Of a stretch of DNA of 64,000 nt, positions 17,356 through 26,188 are shown one piece after another. The stretch comes from JBCDCY01 sp039180875 (GTDB lineage Bacteria; Pseudomonadota; Alphaproteobacteria; Rhodobacterales; Rhodobacteraceae). Location: positions 682,001 through 746,000 of the forward strand of contig JBCDCY010000001.1 in assembly GCA_039180875.1 (NCBI GenBank). The letters are read 5' to 3'. Numbering within the stretch: the first letter of the stretch is position 1; each line of letters begins with the position of its first letter. Made by a program: the position numbers and the translations under genes. A model generated the notes under the pieces. That model was given only the letters and a program-made list of their open reading frames with translations, did no database searches and was not told where the DNA came from.

Positions 17356-18609
17356 TCAAAACACGCTGGCCGAGGCTGCGAGACCGGCGAAGGCCGCGAT
17401 CTCCTCCGACAGCGCCGCATGGTCGGCGAGGCCCTCGCGCAGACGATCCGGCACCGACGCGCCGGCCGCGCCGAGGATCAGGCCGAGCGGCAGGGCCCGG
17501 TTCACGCTGTCGCCACCGGCATTGGCGTTGGCGAGCAGCACCGCCTCCGCCTCCAACCCGTGAGCCGCGATCAGGTAGAGCATCAGCGGCAGGCCATGTT
17601 CGGTGTAGCAAGCGGTGGAGATCGTCTTGCGGATCACCGCCTCGTCCCCGAGGCCAAGGAGCCGGTCGAGGTCCATCGGCGCCAGCGCAAGCTCCGTATG
17701 CAGCCGCCACATATCGTCGTCGGGGATGTTGTTGGGCCCGGAGGCGTCGCGGTAGCGGGCGAAAAGCTCCGCCCCGCGAATGCGCGGCATGCGGATCCGG
17801 CGGCTGAGATCGCGTAGCAGCGGCGCGGGCGCCTCCCCGTCCAGCATCGCGTGCATCGCCGGCAACAGGGTGGCGATGGAGGCCGCCACGTTCTCCGACC
17901 GGTGGGTCAGCACCTGATGCTCCAGCGCGTGGCCGAGGCCCTGATAGGCATCGGCGGCCATCAGGCCGAGCAGCAGGGGCCGGGGCATGCCGCCATGGCT
18001 GCCGATCGACCAGATGTCGCGCTGATGTGCCGCGGCCGCGGTGATCGGCGCCCCGGCGGCATAGGCCTCGAACCAGCGCCGCAGATAGACCTCAGTATAG
18101 GGGTCGCGGTTCCGGCCCGGCGTCGTCAGATGCGCCACCATGGCTTCGAGGAAAGCCACGGGATCGTAGCGGCCGGCCTCCACGACGCTCTGGATCAGCA
18201 CCCGCACGATCTGGGCGTTCACCGTCATCTCCCCGGCCTTCAGGCCGTGATGGTAGTGATAGCGCTCCGGCGCCGGGGCGGTGGCGTTGCCGTGCTCGCC
18301 CTCCTTCTCCGACAGATCGAAGGCGAATGCGCCGTAGCTCGTGCGGTAGAAGCCCACATTGTCGTGCAGGATGTCGTAGGGCCGGCCGAGGCGGTCCGCG
18401 CTCTCCACATCCGGGTGGTAGCCCATGCCGAGCATGAAGGCCTCGGGATGGGGATGGCGGGCGTCCTCGAACCCGGTGACGCCACCATCGAACTCGGCCC
18501 GCAGGGTGTCGCGGTTGTAGTACCAGTGGACCGGCATCGCCAGCGCGTCGCCAACGAACAGGTTCCAAAGCGCATCGACAATGCGTTCGGCGCGGTCGGG
18601 TTGAGGCAT
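17356..18609 (-). CDS. ADP-ribosylglycohydrolase family protein
   Basis: A 417-residue protein of the ADP-ribosylglycohydrolase (DraG/ARH) fold. The N-terminal VDALWNLFVGDALAMPVHWY and the C-terminal ANANAGGDSVNRA carry the family's G-D-A and G-G-D-x-x-x-R metal-site patterns. Members remove ADP-ribose from proteins or small molecules; which substrate applies here is unknown, and no NAD-transferase partner gene is nearby. I place the start at 18609 (MPQPDRAERIV), just before the conserved part. It may be cotranscribed with the Crp/Fnr regulator downstream. Confidence 0.85.
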   Translation of the reverse strand: MPQPDRAERIVDALWNLFVGDALAMPVHWYYNRDTLRAEFDGGVTGFEDARHPHPEAFMLGMGYHPDVESADRLGRPYDILHDNVGFYRTSYGAFAFDLSEKEGEHGNATAPAPERYHYHHGLKAGEMTVNAQIVRVLIQSVVEAGRYDPVAFLEAMVAHLTTPGRNRDPYTEVYLRRWFEAYAAGAPITAAAAHQRDIWSIGSHGGMPRPLLLGLMAADAYQGLGHALEHQVLTHRSENVAASIATLLPAMHAMLDGEAPAPLLRDLSRRIRMPRIRGAELFARYRDASGPNNIPDDDMWRLHTELALAPMDLDRLLGLGDEAVIRKTISTACYTEHGLPLMLYLIAAHGLEAEAVLLANANAGGDSVNRALPLGLILGAAGASVPDRLREGLADHAALSEEIAAFAGLAASASVF

Positions 18610-18774
18610 GGATGCGGTCCTTGGCGAGCGGCAGATGGGGAGGAGGCTACGGGCACGGGAAAAACCGTCAAGAGCGCGCACCGCGGCCCGGATGTCGAAA
18701 TCGGGCCACACGCTGCGTCATGGTGGTGAGTGCGAGGACGCGCTCTGAGCGACAACAGAGAGAGGACGACGGCA

Positions 18775-19113
18775 ATGCAGTACATGGCCCTGATCTACGA
18801 AGCCCCCGACAGCGTCAGCGGTGATGCGGATGCCGTGCGCAGCGCCTACGGAGCCCTGATCCAGGAGATGGTGGCGGCCGGCGTGTTCATCAGCGGCGAT
18901 GAGCTCGACGGGGCCGAGACGGCAACCTCCGTCCAGGTGCGGGGCGGCAAGACCAAGGTGACCGACGGCCCGTTCGCCGAGACGAAAGAGCAGTTGGGCG
19001 GCTACCTGCTGCTCGATTGCGCCAGCCTCGACGATGCCATCGGCTGGGCTGCGCGCTTTCCCAATGCGACGAACGGCACGATCGAGATCCGCCCGGTGAT
19101 GGTGCGCGGATGA
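18775..19113 (+). CDS. YciI-like DGPF domain protein
   Basis: A 112-residue ferredoxin-fold protein of the YCII-related/DGPF family. The name-giving D-G-P-F motif is visible in VTDGPFAETKEQLGGYLLLD. The stop overlaps the ATG of the next gene (ATGA, 19110-19113), so the two are translationally coupled. DGPF proteins are the conserved genomic partners of ECF42-type sigma factors; their biochemical role is unsettled. Confidence 0.9.
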   Translation: MQYMALIYEAPDSVSGDADAVRSAYGALIQEMVAAGVFISGDELDGAETATSVQVRGGKTKVTDGPFAETKEQLGGYLLLDCASLDDAIGWAARFPNATNGTIEIRPVMVRG

Positions 19114-20399
19114 GCGCCGGGGCGGCCGAGGAAGCGCTCACCGCTGCCTTTCGGGCGGATGGCGGGCGCATCCTGGCCGCCCTGATCGCCCAGTTCCGCG
19201 ATTTCGATCTGGCGGAGGAGGCACTGGCAGATGCTCTGGCGGAGGCGAGCCGAAGCTGGGGCGCGGCGCCGCCCGCGCGGCCGGGCGCCTGGCTGCATAC
19301 CGTGGCCCGGCGCCGGGCGATCGACCGTATTCGCCGGGGAAGGCGCCCGAGCCAGGCGGCGGAGGCGGAGGTGAGCGCGATGCTGCACGATCCCGGCGAG
19401 CCTCCGGAAGACGCCGAAGAGATCCCCGACGAGCGGCTCCGCCTGATCTTTACCTGCTGCCACCCGGCCCTGGCGGTCGAGGCGCAGGTCGCGCTCACCC
19501 TCCGCACCCTCGGCGGGCTGACGGTGGAGGAGATCGCCCGCGCCTTCCTCGTGCCCGTGCCGACCATGGCGCAGCGCCTCACCCGGGCGAAGCGCAAGAT
19601 CCGGGCGGCTGCCATCCCCTACCGCGTGCCCGAGACGGCGGAGCTTCCACCCCGGCTCGCGGCCGTGCTGGCGGTGCTCTACCTGATCTTCAACGAGGGT
19701 CACAGCGCCAGCCAGGGTGCTGCGCCGATGCGCGCCGAGCTCACGGCCGAGGCAATCCGGCTGACGGAGATCTTGCTGCAGCTGATGCCGGAGCCCGAGG
19801 TTGGCGGCCTGCTCGCCCTCATGGTGCTGCACAATGCCCGGGCGCCGGCTCGCTTGGACGCGGACGGCGCCCTGGTGCCGCTCGAGCTTCAGGACCGGAG
19901 CCGCTGGCGCCTCGACGAGATTGCCCGCGGCACCCGCCTCGTGCATCTGGCGATGAGCCGGCACCGGCCGGGGCCCTACCAGATCCAGGCGGCGATCAGC
20001 GCCATGCACTGCGCGGCACCGAGCTGGGAAGACACCGATTGGCGCCAGATCGCCGGGCTCTATGCGGCCCTCGAGCGGATCGAGCCGTCGCCGGTCGTGC
20101 ATCTCAACCACGCCGTCGCCCGGGCCAATGCCGGGGAGCTGGAGGAGGCGTTGGCGGCGATCGAGGCCCTGCGCCCGACCCTCGACGGCTATCAGCCCTA
20201 CCATGCGGCGGAGGCCGATCTGCGCCGCCGCGCTGGCGACCCGGCGGGGGCGAGGGCCGCCTATGCCCGGGCCATCGCGCTCTCCGGCAATGCAGCGGAG
20301 CGGGCCTTTCTGAGCGCCCGGCGTGACGCGCTCCGGGGCACTCCGGCGGATCATCGCCACACCCCGCCGGCCGGCCCGGGACCTGTCAGCAAACTGTAA
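19110..20399 (+). CDS. ECF42-type RNA polymerase sigma factor with C-terminal TPR-like extension
   Basis: A 429-residue protein. Residues about 1-75 hold sigma region 2 (AWLHTVARRRAIDRIRR) and about 105-165 hold region 4 (LTLRTLGGLTVEEIARAFLV). A helical extension of about 250 residues follows, including LVLYLIFNEGH-like and HAVARANAGELEEALAAIE repeats of the type seen in ECF42. In this group the long C-terminal domain replaces an anti-sigma factor in control. The coupled upstream DGPF gene is the expected target and partner. Upstream -35/-10 elements for the pair were not assigned. Confidence 0.92.
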   Translation: MSAGAAEEALTAAFRADGGRILAALIAQFRDFDLAEEALADALAEASRSWGAAPPARPGAWLHTVARRRAIDRIRRGRRPSQAAEAEVSAMLHDPGEPPEDAEEIPDERLRLIFTCCHPALAVEAQVALTLRTLGGLTVEEIARAFLVPVPTMAQRLTRAKRKIRAAAIPYRVPETAELPPRLAAVLAVLYLIFNEGHSASQGAAPMRAELTAEAIRLTEILLQLMPEPEVGGLLALMVLHNARAPARLDADGALVPLELQDRSRWRLDEIARGTRLVHLAMSRHRPGPYQIQAAISAMHCAAPSWEDTDWRQIAGLYAALERIEPSPVVHLNHAVARANAGELEEALAAIEALRPTLDGYQPYHAAEADLRRRAGDPAGARAAYARAIALSGNAAERAFLSARRDALRGTPADHRHTPPAGPGPVSKL

Positions 20400-20449
20400 G
20401 GTGGCGGCCCTCATACCGCGCTCCATCGCGAACGGCCGACTTAGCAGAC

Positions 20450-20472
20450 GGCGCCCGGGCCACACGGGCGCC
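20450..20472. other. GC-rich hairpin before the small RTX gene
   Basis: GGCGCCCG (20450-20457) and CGGGCGCC (20465-20472) form perfect 8-base arms around a 7-base loop. There is no T tract, so it may be a stabilizing 3' end for the sigma factor message or part of the RTX gene leader. Confidence 0.4.
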
Positions 20473-20533
20473 GGCAGACGGGACGGTGACAGCGACGCCA
20501 ATCGTCGGCCCCTCACCAACGATGGAGACTTCG

Positions 20534-21271
20534 ATGCAGATCTTTAACGGCACGGACGAAGACGATTTCCTGATCGGCACCTCAGGCGACGACACCCTCG
20601 CCGGCAAGGACGGTGAGGATGTGCTGCGCGGCCTCGGTGGCAACGACCACCTGAGCGGCGGCGACGACGACGACACCGTGGTCGGCGGCAACGGCGACGA
20701 CAGCCTGTATGGCGGCGAAGGCGCCGACACGTTGAACGGCGGCAATGGCGACGACGAGGTCCGTGACGACGACGGCGACGACGATCTGTTCGGCGGCGCT
20801 GGCAACGACACGATCGACGGCGGGGACGGCAACGACACCCTCGGCGGCGGTCGTGGGGCCGACGAGATCTACGCCGGCGAAGGCAATGACGAGGTGAGCG
20901 GCGGCCTCGGCCGCGACCTGATCTATGGCGGCGAAGGCGATGACGAGATCCTCGGGGGGCGCGGCCTCGACACCTTGTTCGGGGGAGAGGGCAACGACAC
21001 CCTGTCGGGTGGGCGAGGCCGCGACATGCTGACCGGCGGTGACGGGTCGGACACCTTCCGCTTCATCGAAGGCAGCGACACGATCACCGACTTCGAGACC
21101 GGCGACGACATGATCGACCTCCGGCCGATTGAAGAGGTCGATGATTTTCACGACGTGATCGCCGCCGCGACCCAGGCCGGAGCCAACGTCCGCCTGACCT
21201 TCGGCGACGACGAATTGCTGATCAAGAACTTCACCCTGGCGCAGCTCGACGAAGACGACTTCATCCTCTGA
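20534..21271 (+). CDS. small RTX calcium-binding repeat protein
   Basis: A 245-residue acidic protein made almost wholly of GGxGxDxLx-type nonapeptides (residues about 8-165), followed by a C-terminal tail of the type I secretion class (TITDFETGDDMIDLR, then hydrophobic and acidic residues ending in DDFIL). No catalytic domain is present. The ATG at 20534 has GGAG six bases before it; earlier in-frame starts at 20486 and 20522 are weaker. The protein probably binds calcium outside the cell; its role is unknown. A strong terminator follows. Confidence 0.88.
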   Translation: MQIFNGTDEDDFLIGTSGDDTLAGKDGEDVLRGLGGNDHLSGGDDDDTVVGGNGDDSLYGGEGADTLNGGNGDDEVRDDDGDDDLFGGAGNDTIDGGDGNDTLGGGRGADEIYAGEGNDEVSGGLGRDLIYGGEGDDEILGGRGLDTLFGGEGNDTLSGGRGRDMLTGGDGSDTFRFIEGSDTITDFETGDDMIDLRPIEEVDDFHDVIAAATQAGANVRLTFGDDELLIKNFTLAQLDEDDFIL

Positions 21272-21299
21272 GCCCTATCAGCGGATTTCTCCCCACCTC

Positions 21300-21324
21300 G
21301 GGGCGGCTTCGGCCGCCCCTTTTT
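21300..21324 (+). terminator. intrinsic terminator of the small RTX gene
   Basis: GGGGCGGC (21300-21307), loop TTCG, GCCGCCCC (21312-21319), then TTTTT. This is a textbook hairpin, 29 bases after the RTX stop codon. Confidence 0.92.
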
Positions 21325-21441
21325 CGTCCGGTCGTTCCCCCCAGGGGGTCAAAGGCGGGTCGGCACTTTCACAGGAAGCGGGTCGGTGCAAGGCGCCGCG
21401 CTCGCTAGGCACATCCCCATCCTCAATCAATGGAGATGGGC

Positions 21442-22194
21442 ATGCTCCTCGACGGCAAGACAATCGTGATAACGGGCGCGAGCAGCGGAATAGGAGCGGC
21501 CGCCGCCCGGACTTTCGCGGCGGAGGGCGCGCGGCTGGTGCTCGGCGCGCGCCGGGCCGAGCTGCTCGCGCAAATCAGGGACGAGATTTCGGCCACGGGC
21601 GGCGAGGTTGCCTTCGCCGCCGGCAACGTGGAGGACGGCCGCTACGCCGAAGAGCTCGTGCAGCTGGCCGAAGCACGCTTCGGCGGCCTCGACGGCGCTT
21701 TCAACAATGCCGGGGTGACGGGGCGGCTGGGGCCGATCCCTGATATGGACGAAAGCAACTGGCACTCGGTGCTGGCCGTGAACCTCACCAGCGGCTTTCA
21801 CGCGGCGAAGCATCAGATACCGGCCCTACGCCGAAGCGGCGGCGGCTCGATCGTCTTCACCTCCTCCTTCGTCGGTCACGCCATCGGATTGCCGGGAATG
21901 GGCGCCTACGCCGCGGCGAAGGCTGGCCTGATCGGCATGACGCAGGTCCTGGCGGCGGAGCACGGCGCCGAGAACATCCGCGTCAACGCCCTTCTGCCGG
22001 GGGGCACCAAAACGCCGATGGCCGGGGACGATCCCAACGTCCACGAGGCCGTGCGGGGCTTTCATGCATTGAAGCGCATGGCGGAGCCGTCCGAGATCGC
22101 CCATGCGGCCCTCTTTCTGCTGTCCGACCATGCGTCCTTCGTCACCGGAAGCGCACTGACCGCCGACGGCGGCAACTCCATCAACAAGGTCTGA
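21442..22194 (+). CDS. short-chain dehydrogenase/reductase
   Basis: A 250-residue classical SDR. The cofactor loop TGASSGIG is at residues 11-18, NNAG at 88-91, the catalytic Ser in the TSSFVG segment (about 141) and Tyr156-x3-Lys160 in AYAAAK. It oxidizes or reduces an unknown substrate with NAD(P). The ATG at 21442 was chosen because GGAG lies 6 bases before it; in-frame ATGs at 21430 and 21436 are possible. It starts a lower-GC block that runs to about 24.8 kb. Confidence 0.9.
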   Translation: MLLDGKTIVITGASSGIGAAAARTFAAEGARLVLGARRAELLAQIRDEISATGGEVAFAAGNVEDGRYAEELVQLAEARFGGLDGAFNNAGVTGRLGPIPDMDESNWHSVLAVNLTSGFHAAKHQIPALRRSGGGSIVFTSSFVGHAIGLPGMGAYAAAKAGLIGMTQVLAAEHGAENIRVNALLPGGTKTPMAGDDPNVHEAVRGFHALKRMAEPSEIAHAALFLLSDHASFVTGSALTADGGNSINKV

Positions 22195-22213
22195 AGCGGC
22201 GAGCGGACGCGGC

Positions 22214-22240
22214 CCGAAGCGGCAGCGGTATCCGCTTCGG
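22214..22240. other. hairpin between convergent SDR and TetR genes
   Basis: Perfect 9-base arms CCGAAGCGG (22214-22222) and CCGCTTCGG (22232-22240) enclose a 9-base loop. No T tract follows on either strand. It may form the 3' end of the SDR transcript. The rest of the 174-base gap (22195-22368) shows no gene. Confidence 0.45.
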
Positions 22241-22368
22241 TCCCGGAACCCACCGGTGGCGCTGGGCTGAGCGACCGATCGCGCCGCCCCCTCGAACAGC
22301 CGGAAAGAGCCCAAAGTAGCAAATGCAGCGTCGATGGATGCCCGCTGTCTGTTCGTCGCCGCGGATTG

Positions 22369-22980
22369 TCACCCGGTTGGTGGCATTGCATCGAGGATAA
22401 AGCAGCAATGCGAATGAACGATGCTGGACGTGTTCCGATCGGAGACCGCCGGTGAGTGCATGAGATCCGAGAGGCCGTGAATGGCCGTCCAAGCGAAGAA
22501 TTGCGCCGGGGCATCCGGCGTGTGGATGACGCCGAACTTGGCTAACTCGTGAAGGCTTTTGCCGAGCCAATCGTATGTCGATGGCCTCGCCGTCGCTGAG
22601 CGAGGCGACAGCCCGTACGGGCCGAACATGAGCCGCCAGAGACTGGGGTGCTCTTGCGAGAATGTGACGTAGGCGCTCGCCAACCCGACAAACCGACGGC
22701 GTGCGTCGTCCTCGTCGCTCGCGTCGCTGTTGAAAGGGAGAGCGCCCTCAAACCGCTCGGCCAGCATGTCGAAGCCGTTTTGGGCGACCGTCCGCATCAG
22801 ACTGTCGCGATCTGCGAAGTGCCGATAGGCCGCCCCGGGCGAAACGCCGAGGTCGCGGGAGGCTTTGCGTAGGGAGAGGCTCTCCAGCTCTCCCTCGCCT
22901 GCAGCCTGCATCGCATAGTCCAGCAATGCCTGCTTGAGATTGCCGTGGTGATGCCGCGTGGGCTCTTTCACGTCTGTCAT
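22369..22980 (-). CDS. TetR family transcriptional regulator
   Basis: About 203 residues from ATG 22980. The N-terminal helix-turn-helix is SLRKASRDLGVSPGAAYRHFADRDSL (residues about 35-60, typical TetR positions), and the rest is the helical ligand-binding domain ending in a TetR_C-like WTAIHGLSDLM segment. It is divergent from the hydrolase-NmrA operon, which it probably represses through the dyad at 22989-23005. A start 15 residues upstream (23025) is possible but would bring the coding region across that dyad. Confidence 0.85.
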   Translation of the reverse strand: MTDVKEPTRHHHGNLKQALLDYAMQAAGEGELESLSLRKASRDLGVSPGAAYRHFADRDSLMRTVAQNGFDMLAERFEGALPFNSDASDEDDARRRFVGLASAYVTFSQEHPSLWRLMFGPYGLSPRSATARPSTYDWLGKSLHELAKFGVIHTPDAPAQFFAWTAIHGLSDLMHSPAVSDRNTSSIVHSHCCFILDAMPPTG

Positions 22981-22988
22981 TTCTCGAG

Positions 22989-23005
22989 TGTAATCATTGT
23001 TTACA
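22989..23005. promoter_or_regulatory. candidate TetR operator in the divergent promoter region
   Basis: TGTAA (22989-22993) and TTACA (23001-23005) form an inverted repeat with a 7-base spacer. GTAATCA (22990-22996) also recurs inverted as TGATTAC at 23034-23040, just before the hydrolase gene. Position between divergent genes suggests control of both by the adjacent TetR protein. Confidence 0.5.
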
Positions 23006-23054
23006 TTGCGGACAAGTATCCTCATGTATGCAGTGATTACTTCGGAGAATCGAG

Positions 23055-23900
23055 ATGAACGCGATGACCGACATTCCGCCCGAGGCGGCCACCGAACACG
23101 CCGTCCAAACCAGGTTGGGCCGGCTGCACGTGGTGGCGTGTGGTCAAGGTGAGGAGACCATCCTGCTGTGGCCCTCGATCTTCACGGACCACCACATCTA
23201 CGACGCGTTGGCGGAGAGCTTCAGGGATCGCTTCCGCCTTCTTCTCATCGACGGACCTGGGCATGGGCGCAGCGACGGGACGGCCGAGGAGTTCTCGATG
23301 CGAAGCTGTGGCGAGGCCATTCTGAGTGTTCTCGATCACTTCCGGCGACGCCAGGCTGTCATCGGCGGTACGTCATGGGGTGGACTTGCCGCCGCCGAGG
23401 CCGCCCTCGCCGCGCCGGAGCGGGTCAAGTCGCTGATCCTCATGAACACGCCCATGGACATCGACGGCGCTCGCCCAGGGCTTTCCGCGCGCATGATCGC
23501 GTCGGGGGCACGATGGTCCGGCAGGCGGCGCTTCTTCCAAACTGGCGTCGCCAGAAGCTTCTTTTCGCCAGGCGCGTTGGCGGCGAACCCGGCCTATCGG
23601 CGAGACTTCCATTCGATGTTGGCGGCAGCCGATCAGAAGTCTCTCGCCACGGCGGTTCGCTCAGTCATCCTTCGAGGCACCCCGTTGAGGTTGCGCATGG
23701 CCCAGATATCGGTGCCCGTTTTGGTTATCGCCGGGAAGGCGGACGACATGTATCCGATCGAGGGTCAGGCCGAAGCGGCCCTCCTGGCTCCGCAGGGATA
23801 TTTTGAAGCCGTGGACGGCAAACACATTTCGGTCGTCGAAAGCCCCCGGCACGTGGCCGAGATCATCGACCGGCACCTGACCGACGGAGCCGTCCAATGA
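23055..23900 (+). CDS. alpha/beta fold hydrolase
   Basis: A 281-residue alpha/beta hydrolase. The nucleophile elbow is GTSWGG with Ser107, the acid is likely Asp230 or Asp231 (AGKADDMYP) and His257 sits in DGKHISVVE. The oxyanion region around residue 40 (LLWPSIFTDHH) replaces the usual HG pair by WP. Substrate unknown. It is the first gene of a two-gene unit: its stop overlaps the next ATG by four bases. Confidence 0.88.
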   Translation: MNAMTDIPPEAATEHAVQTRLGRLHVVACGQGEETILLWPSIFTDHHIYDALAESFRDRFRLLLIDGPGHGRSDGTAEEFSMRSCGEAILSVLDHFRRRQAVIGGTSWGGLAAAEAALAAPERVKSLILMNTPMDIDGARPGLSARMIASGARWSGRRRFFQTGVARSFFSPGALAANPAYRRDFHSMLAAADQKSLATAVRSVILRGTPLRLRMAQISVPVLVIAGKADDMYPIEGQAEAALLAPQGYFEAVDGKHISVVESPRHVAEIIDRHLTDGAVQ

Positions 23901-24751
23901 CCTTCCTCGTCTTGGGCGCGACGGGCCTTCAGGGCGGTGCCGTCGCGCAAGAGCTTTTCAATCGAGGGCAAAGCGTTCGTGGGCTCACCCGAAAGGCCGG
24001 CTCGGCCAAAGCGCAGGCCTTGGCCAAGGCCGGGGCGGAGATGGTCGAGGGCGACCTGTCAAAGCCTGACACGCTTTCAGCGGCCTTTGAGGGCGTGGAA
24101 GGCGTGTTCTCCGTGCAGGATTTCTATGCGCCCGGTGTCGGCCTTGTGGGAGAACTTGAGCAGGGTCGCGCCGTTATCGCGGCTGCAAAGGCTGCAGGCG
24201 TCAAACACATCGTTCAGTCAAGCATGGGTGAAGGTCATGCCCCGGGCGGACCGCGCCACTTCGTTTCCAAGGCCCTTATCGAACGTGACCTGAAACGCAG
24301 CGGGCTGGATTGGACGCTCCTCGGTACCGTGTGGTTCATGGACAACCTGTTGAACCCGGAGATGAAGCCGCATCTGATGTTCCCAGTGCTGGCCGGATCG
24401 CTCAAGCCTGAAACGAAGTTCCAGATGCTGGCAATCGAAGATCTCGCCCGGATCGCGGCCGATGCCCTGATGGATCCCGCGTCATGGACCGGTCGCAAGA
24501 TCAATCTTGCTGGCGACGTGATGACGGTCGGGGAGATGAAAGGGGCCTACCGTGCCGTCACCGAGCGCAAACCAAAATCCTGGCGCATCCCCGCTGCTCT
24601 GTTCCGCCGACTTGTGCCGGAGTTTGCCGAACAGCTTGCCTGGCACAATGCCGTCAATTTTGCCTTCGGGTCCGAGGAGCTTCGGGCGGTACTTCCGGAC
24701 GCCAAAGACCTGAAGACATTTTTGGCGGACAAGAGAATTGCGGGGATGTAG
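23897..24751 (+). CDS. NmrA family NAD(P)-binding protein
   Basis: A 284-residue atypical SDR. The Rossmann motif GATGLQGGAVA (residues 7-17) and the VEGDLSKPDTLSAAFEG segment fit the NmrA/HSCARG family, members of which sense NADP or act as quinone or flavin reductases. The ATGA overlap with the hydrolase gene indicates translational coupling. It ends the low-GC block. Confidence 0.88.
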   Translation: MTFLVLGATGLQGGAVAQELFNRGQSVRGLTRKAGSAKAQALAKAGAEMVEGDLSKPDTLSAAFEGVEGVFSVQDFYAPGVGLVGELEQGRAVIAAAKAAGVKHIVQSSMGEGHAPGGPRHFVSKALIERDLKRSGLDWTLLGTVWFMDNLLNPEMKPHLMFPVLAGSLKPETKFQMLAIEDLARIAADALMDPASWTGRKINLAGDVMTVGEMKGAYRAVTERKPKSWRIPAALFRRLVPEFAEQLAWHNAVNFAFGSEELRAVLPDAKDLKTFLADKRIAGM

Positions 24752-24880
24752 GCGCGGAACACGGACACGAACTCTGCCTCGAAACCATCAGAGTCCGCTT
24801 CGTCCGCCCAGCAGACCTTCTTTAAGGGCCGCGCGGGCGCATCCTAAGCGCGTGGCCCTCGCCCGCTCGGCCGGCGGCGC

Positions 24881-26176
24881 TCAGGCGTGGCGGCGGAGGA
24901 TGTGGCCGGCGAGGTAGAGGGAGCCGGCGATCAGGATGCGGCTGGTTGGATCGGTGCGGCGGGCGGCGTCTGTGGCCGCCGCGACGGCCGCCTCGACGGA
25001 GGGGGCGACCTCCGCCTGGATGCCTACTTGATCGGCGGCCGCCACCGTCTCCTCCGCCGGCAGGGTGGCGGTCTCTCCCGGGATGCTGACGCCCCAGAGC
25101 CGGGCGACGCTGGCGGCGAGCGGGGAGAGGTAGCCGGCCACGTCCTTGGTGGCGAGCATGCCGCAGACCATGAAGACCGGCCGGGCCGGCAGGCGGCCGA
25201 GGGCCTCGGCAAGCGACGCGCCGGCCGCCGGGTTGTGCCCGCCGTCGAGCCAGAGCTCCACGCCGTCCGCCGCGTCGACGAACGGCCCCTCGCGGAGGCG
25301 CTGCATCCGGGCCGGCCATTCCGCATCCTCCACCGCCGCCCGGGCCGCGCTCTCTCCAAGACCCAGATGACGCAGGATGGCGATCGCCACGCCGGCATTG
25401 GCCACCTGGTGGGCGCCGATCAGGCGGGGCGGCGGCAGGTCGAGCAGCCCGGCCTCGTCCTGGAAGGCCATGCGGCCGTGCTCTTCCCACACCTGCCAGT
25501 CGCGCCCGTGCATCAGGAGCGGTGCGCCGACCTCCGCCGCCCGGGCCTCGATCACCTCGATCGCCGCATCCTCCTGCGGGCCGACCACGCAGGGCACGCC
25601 GGGCTTCAGGATGCCCGCCTTCTCCCCCGCGATCGCCTCGACCGTGGTGCCGAGATAGCGCTCATGGTCGATGGAAACCGGCGTGATCGCGGTGATCGCC
25701 GGGCGGTCCACCACGTTGGTGGCGTCGAGACGGCCGCCGAGGCCGACCTCCAGCAAGCACCACTCCGCCTCTGCCCGGGCGAAGGCGAGGAAGGCGGCAG
25801 CGGTGGTGATCTCGAAATAGGTGATGGGCTCGACCCCGTTCACCGTCTCGCACTCGGCCAGCAGGTCGGCCAGCGCCGGCTCGGGGATCAGGTGGCCCGC
25901 AACCCGGATGCGCTCGTGAAAGCGCACGAGATGGGGCGAAGTGTAGACATGGGCCCGGGCGCCGGAGGCCTCCACCCCCGCCCGCACCATGGCCAGCGTC
26001 GAGCCCTTGCCGTTGGTGCCGCCCACATGCACCACCGGCGGCAGGGCCCGCTCGGGATGGTCGAGGGCGGCGAGCAGCCGCTCCATCCGCCCGAGGGAGA
26101 GGTCGATGATTTTGGGGTGCAGGGCATAGAGCCGCGCCAGGATGGCGTCGCTCTCTTCGGGCCGGGGCGCGGCCAT
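24881..26176 (-). CDS. folC: bifunctional folylpolyglutamate/dihydrofolate synthase
   Basis: A 431-residue Mur-ligase-type enzyme that adds glutamate to dihydropteroate and then to folates using ATP. The P-loop GGTNGKGST is at residues 52-60, followed by YTSPHLVRFHERIRV, the family's conserved segment, and GGHNPAAG near residue 304. It follows accD by 12 bases in one minus-strand operon, a common arrangement in proteobacteria. Confidence 0.95.
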   Translation of the reverse strand: MAAPRPEESDAILARLYALHPKIIDLSLGRMERLLAALDHPERALPPVVHVGGTNGKGSTLAMVRAGVEASGARAHVYTSPHLVRFHERIRVAGHLIPEPALADLLAECETVNGVEPITYFEITTAAAFLAFARAEAEWCLLEVGLGGRLDATNVVDRPAITAITPVSIDHERYLGTTVEAIAGEKAGILKPGVPCVVGPQEDAAIEVIEARAAEVGAPLLMHGRDWQVWEEHGRMAFQDEAGLLDLPPPRLIGAHQVANAGVAIAILRHLGLGESAARAAVEDAEWPARMQRLREGPFVDAADGVELWLDGGHNPAAGASLAEALGRLPARPVFMVCGMLATKDVAGYLSPLAASVARLWGVSIPGETATLPAEETVAAADQVGIQAEVAPSVEAAVAAATDAARRTDPTSRILIAGSLYLAGHILRRHA

Positions 26177-26188
26177 GTCGGCGAGGGC

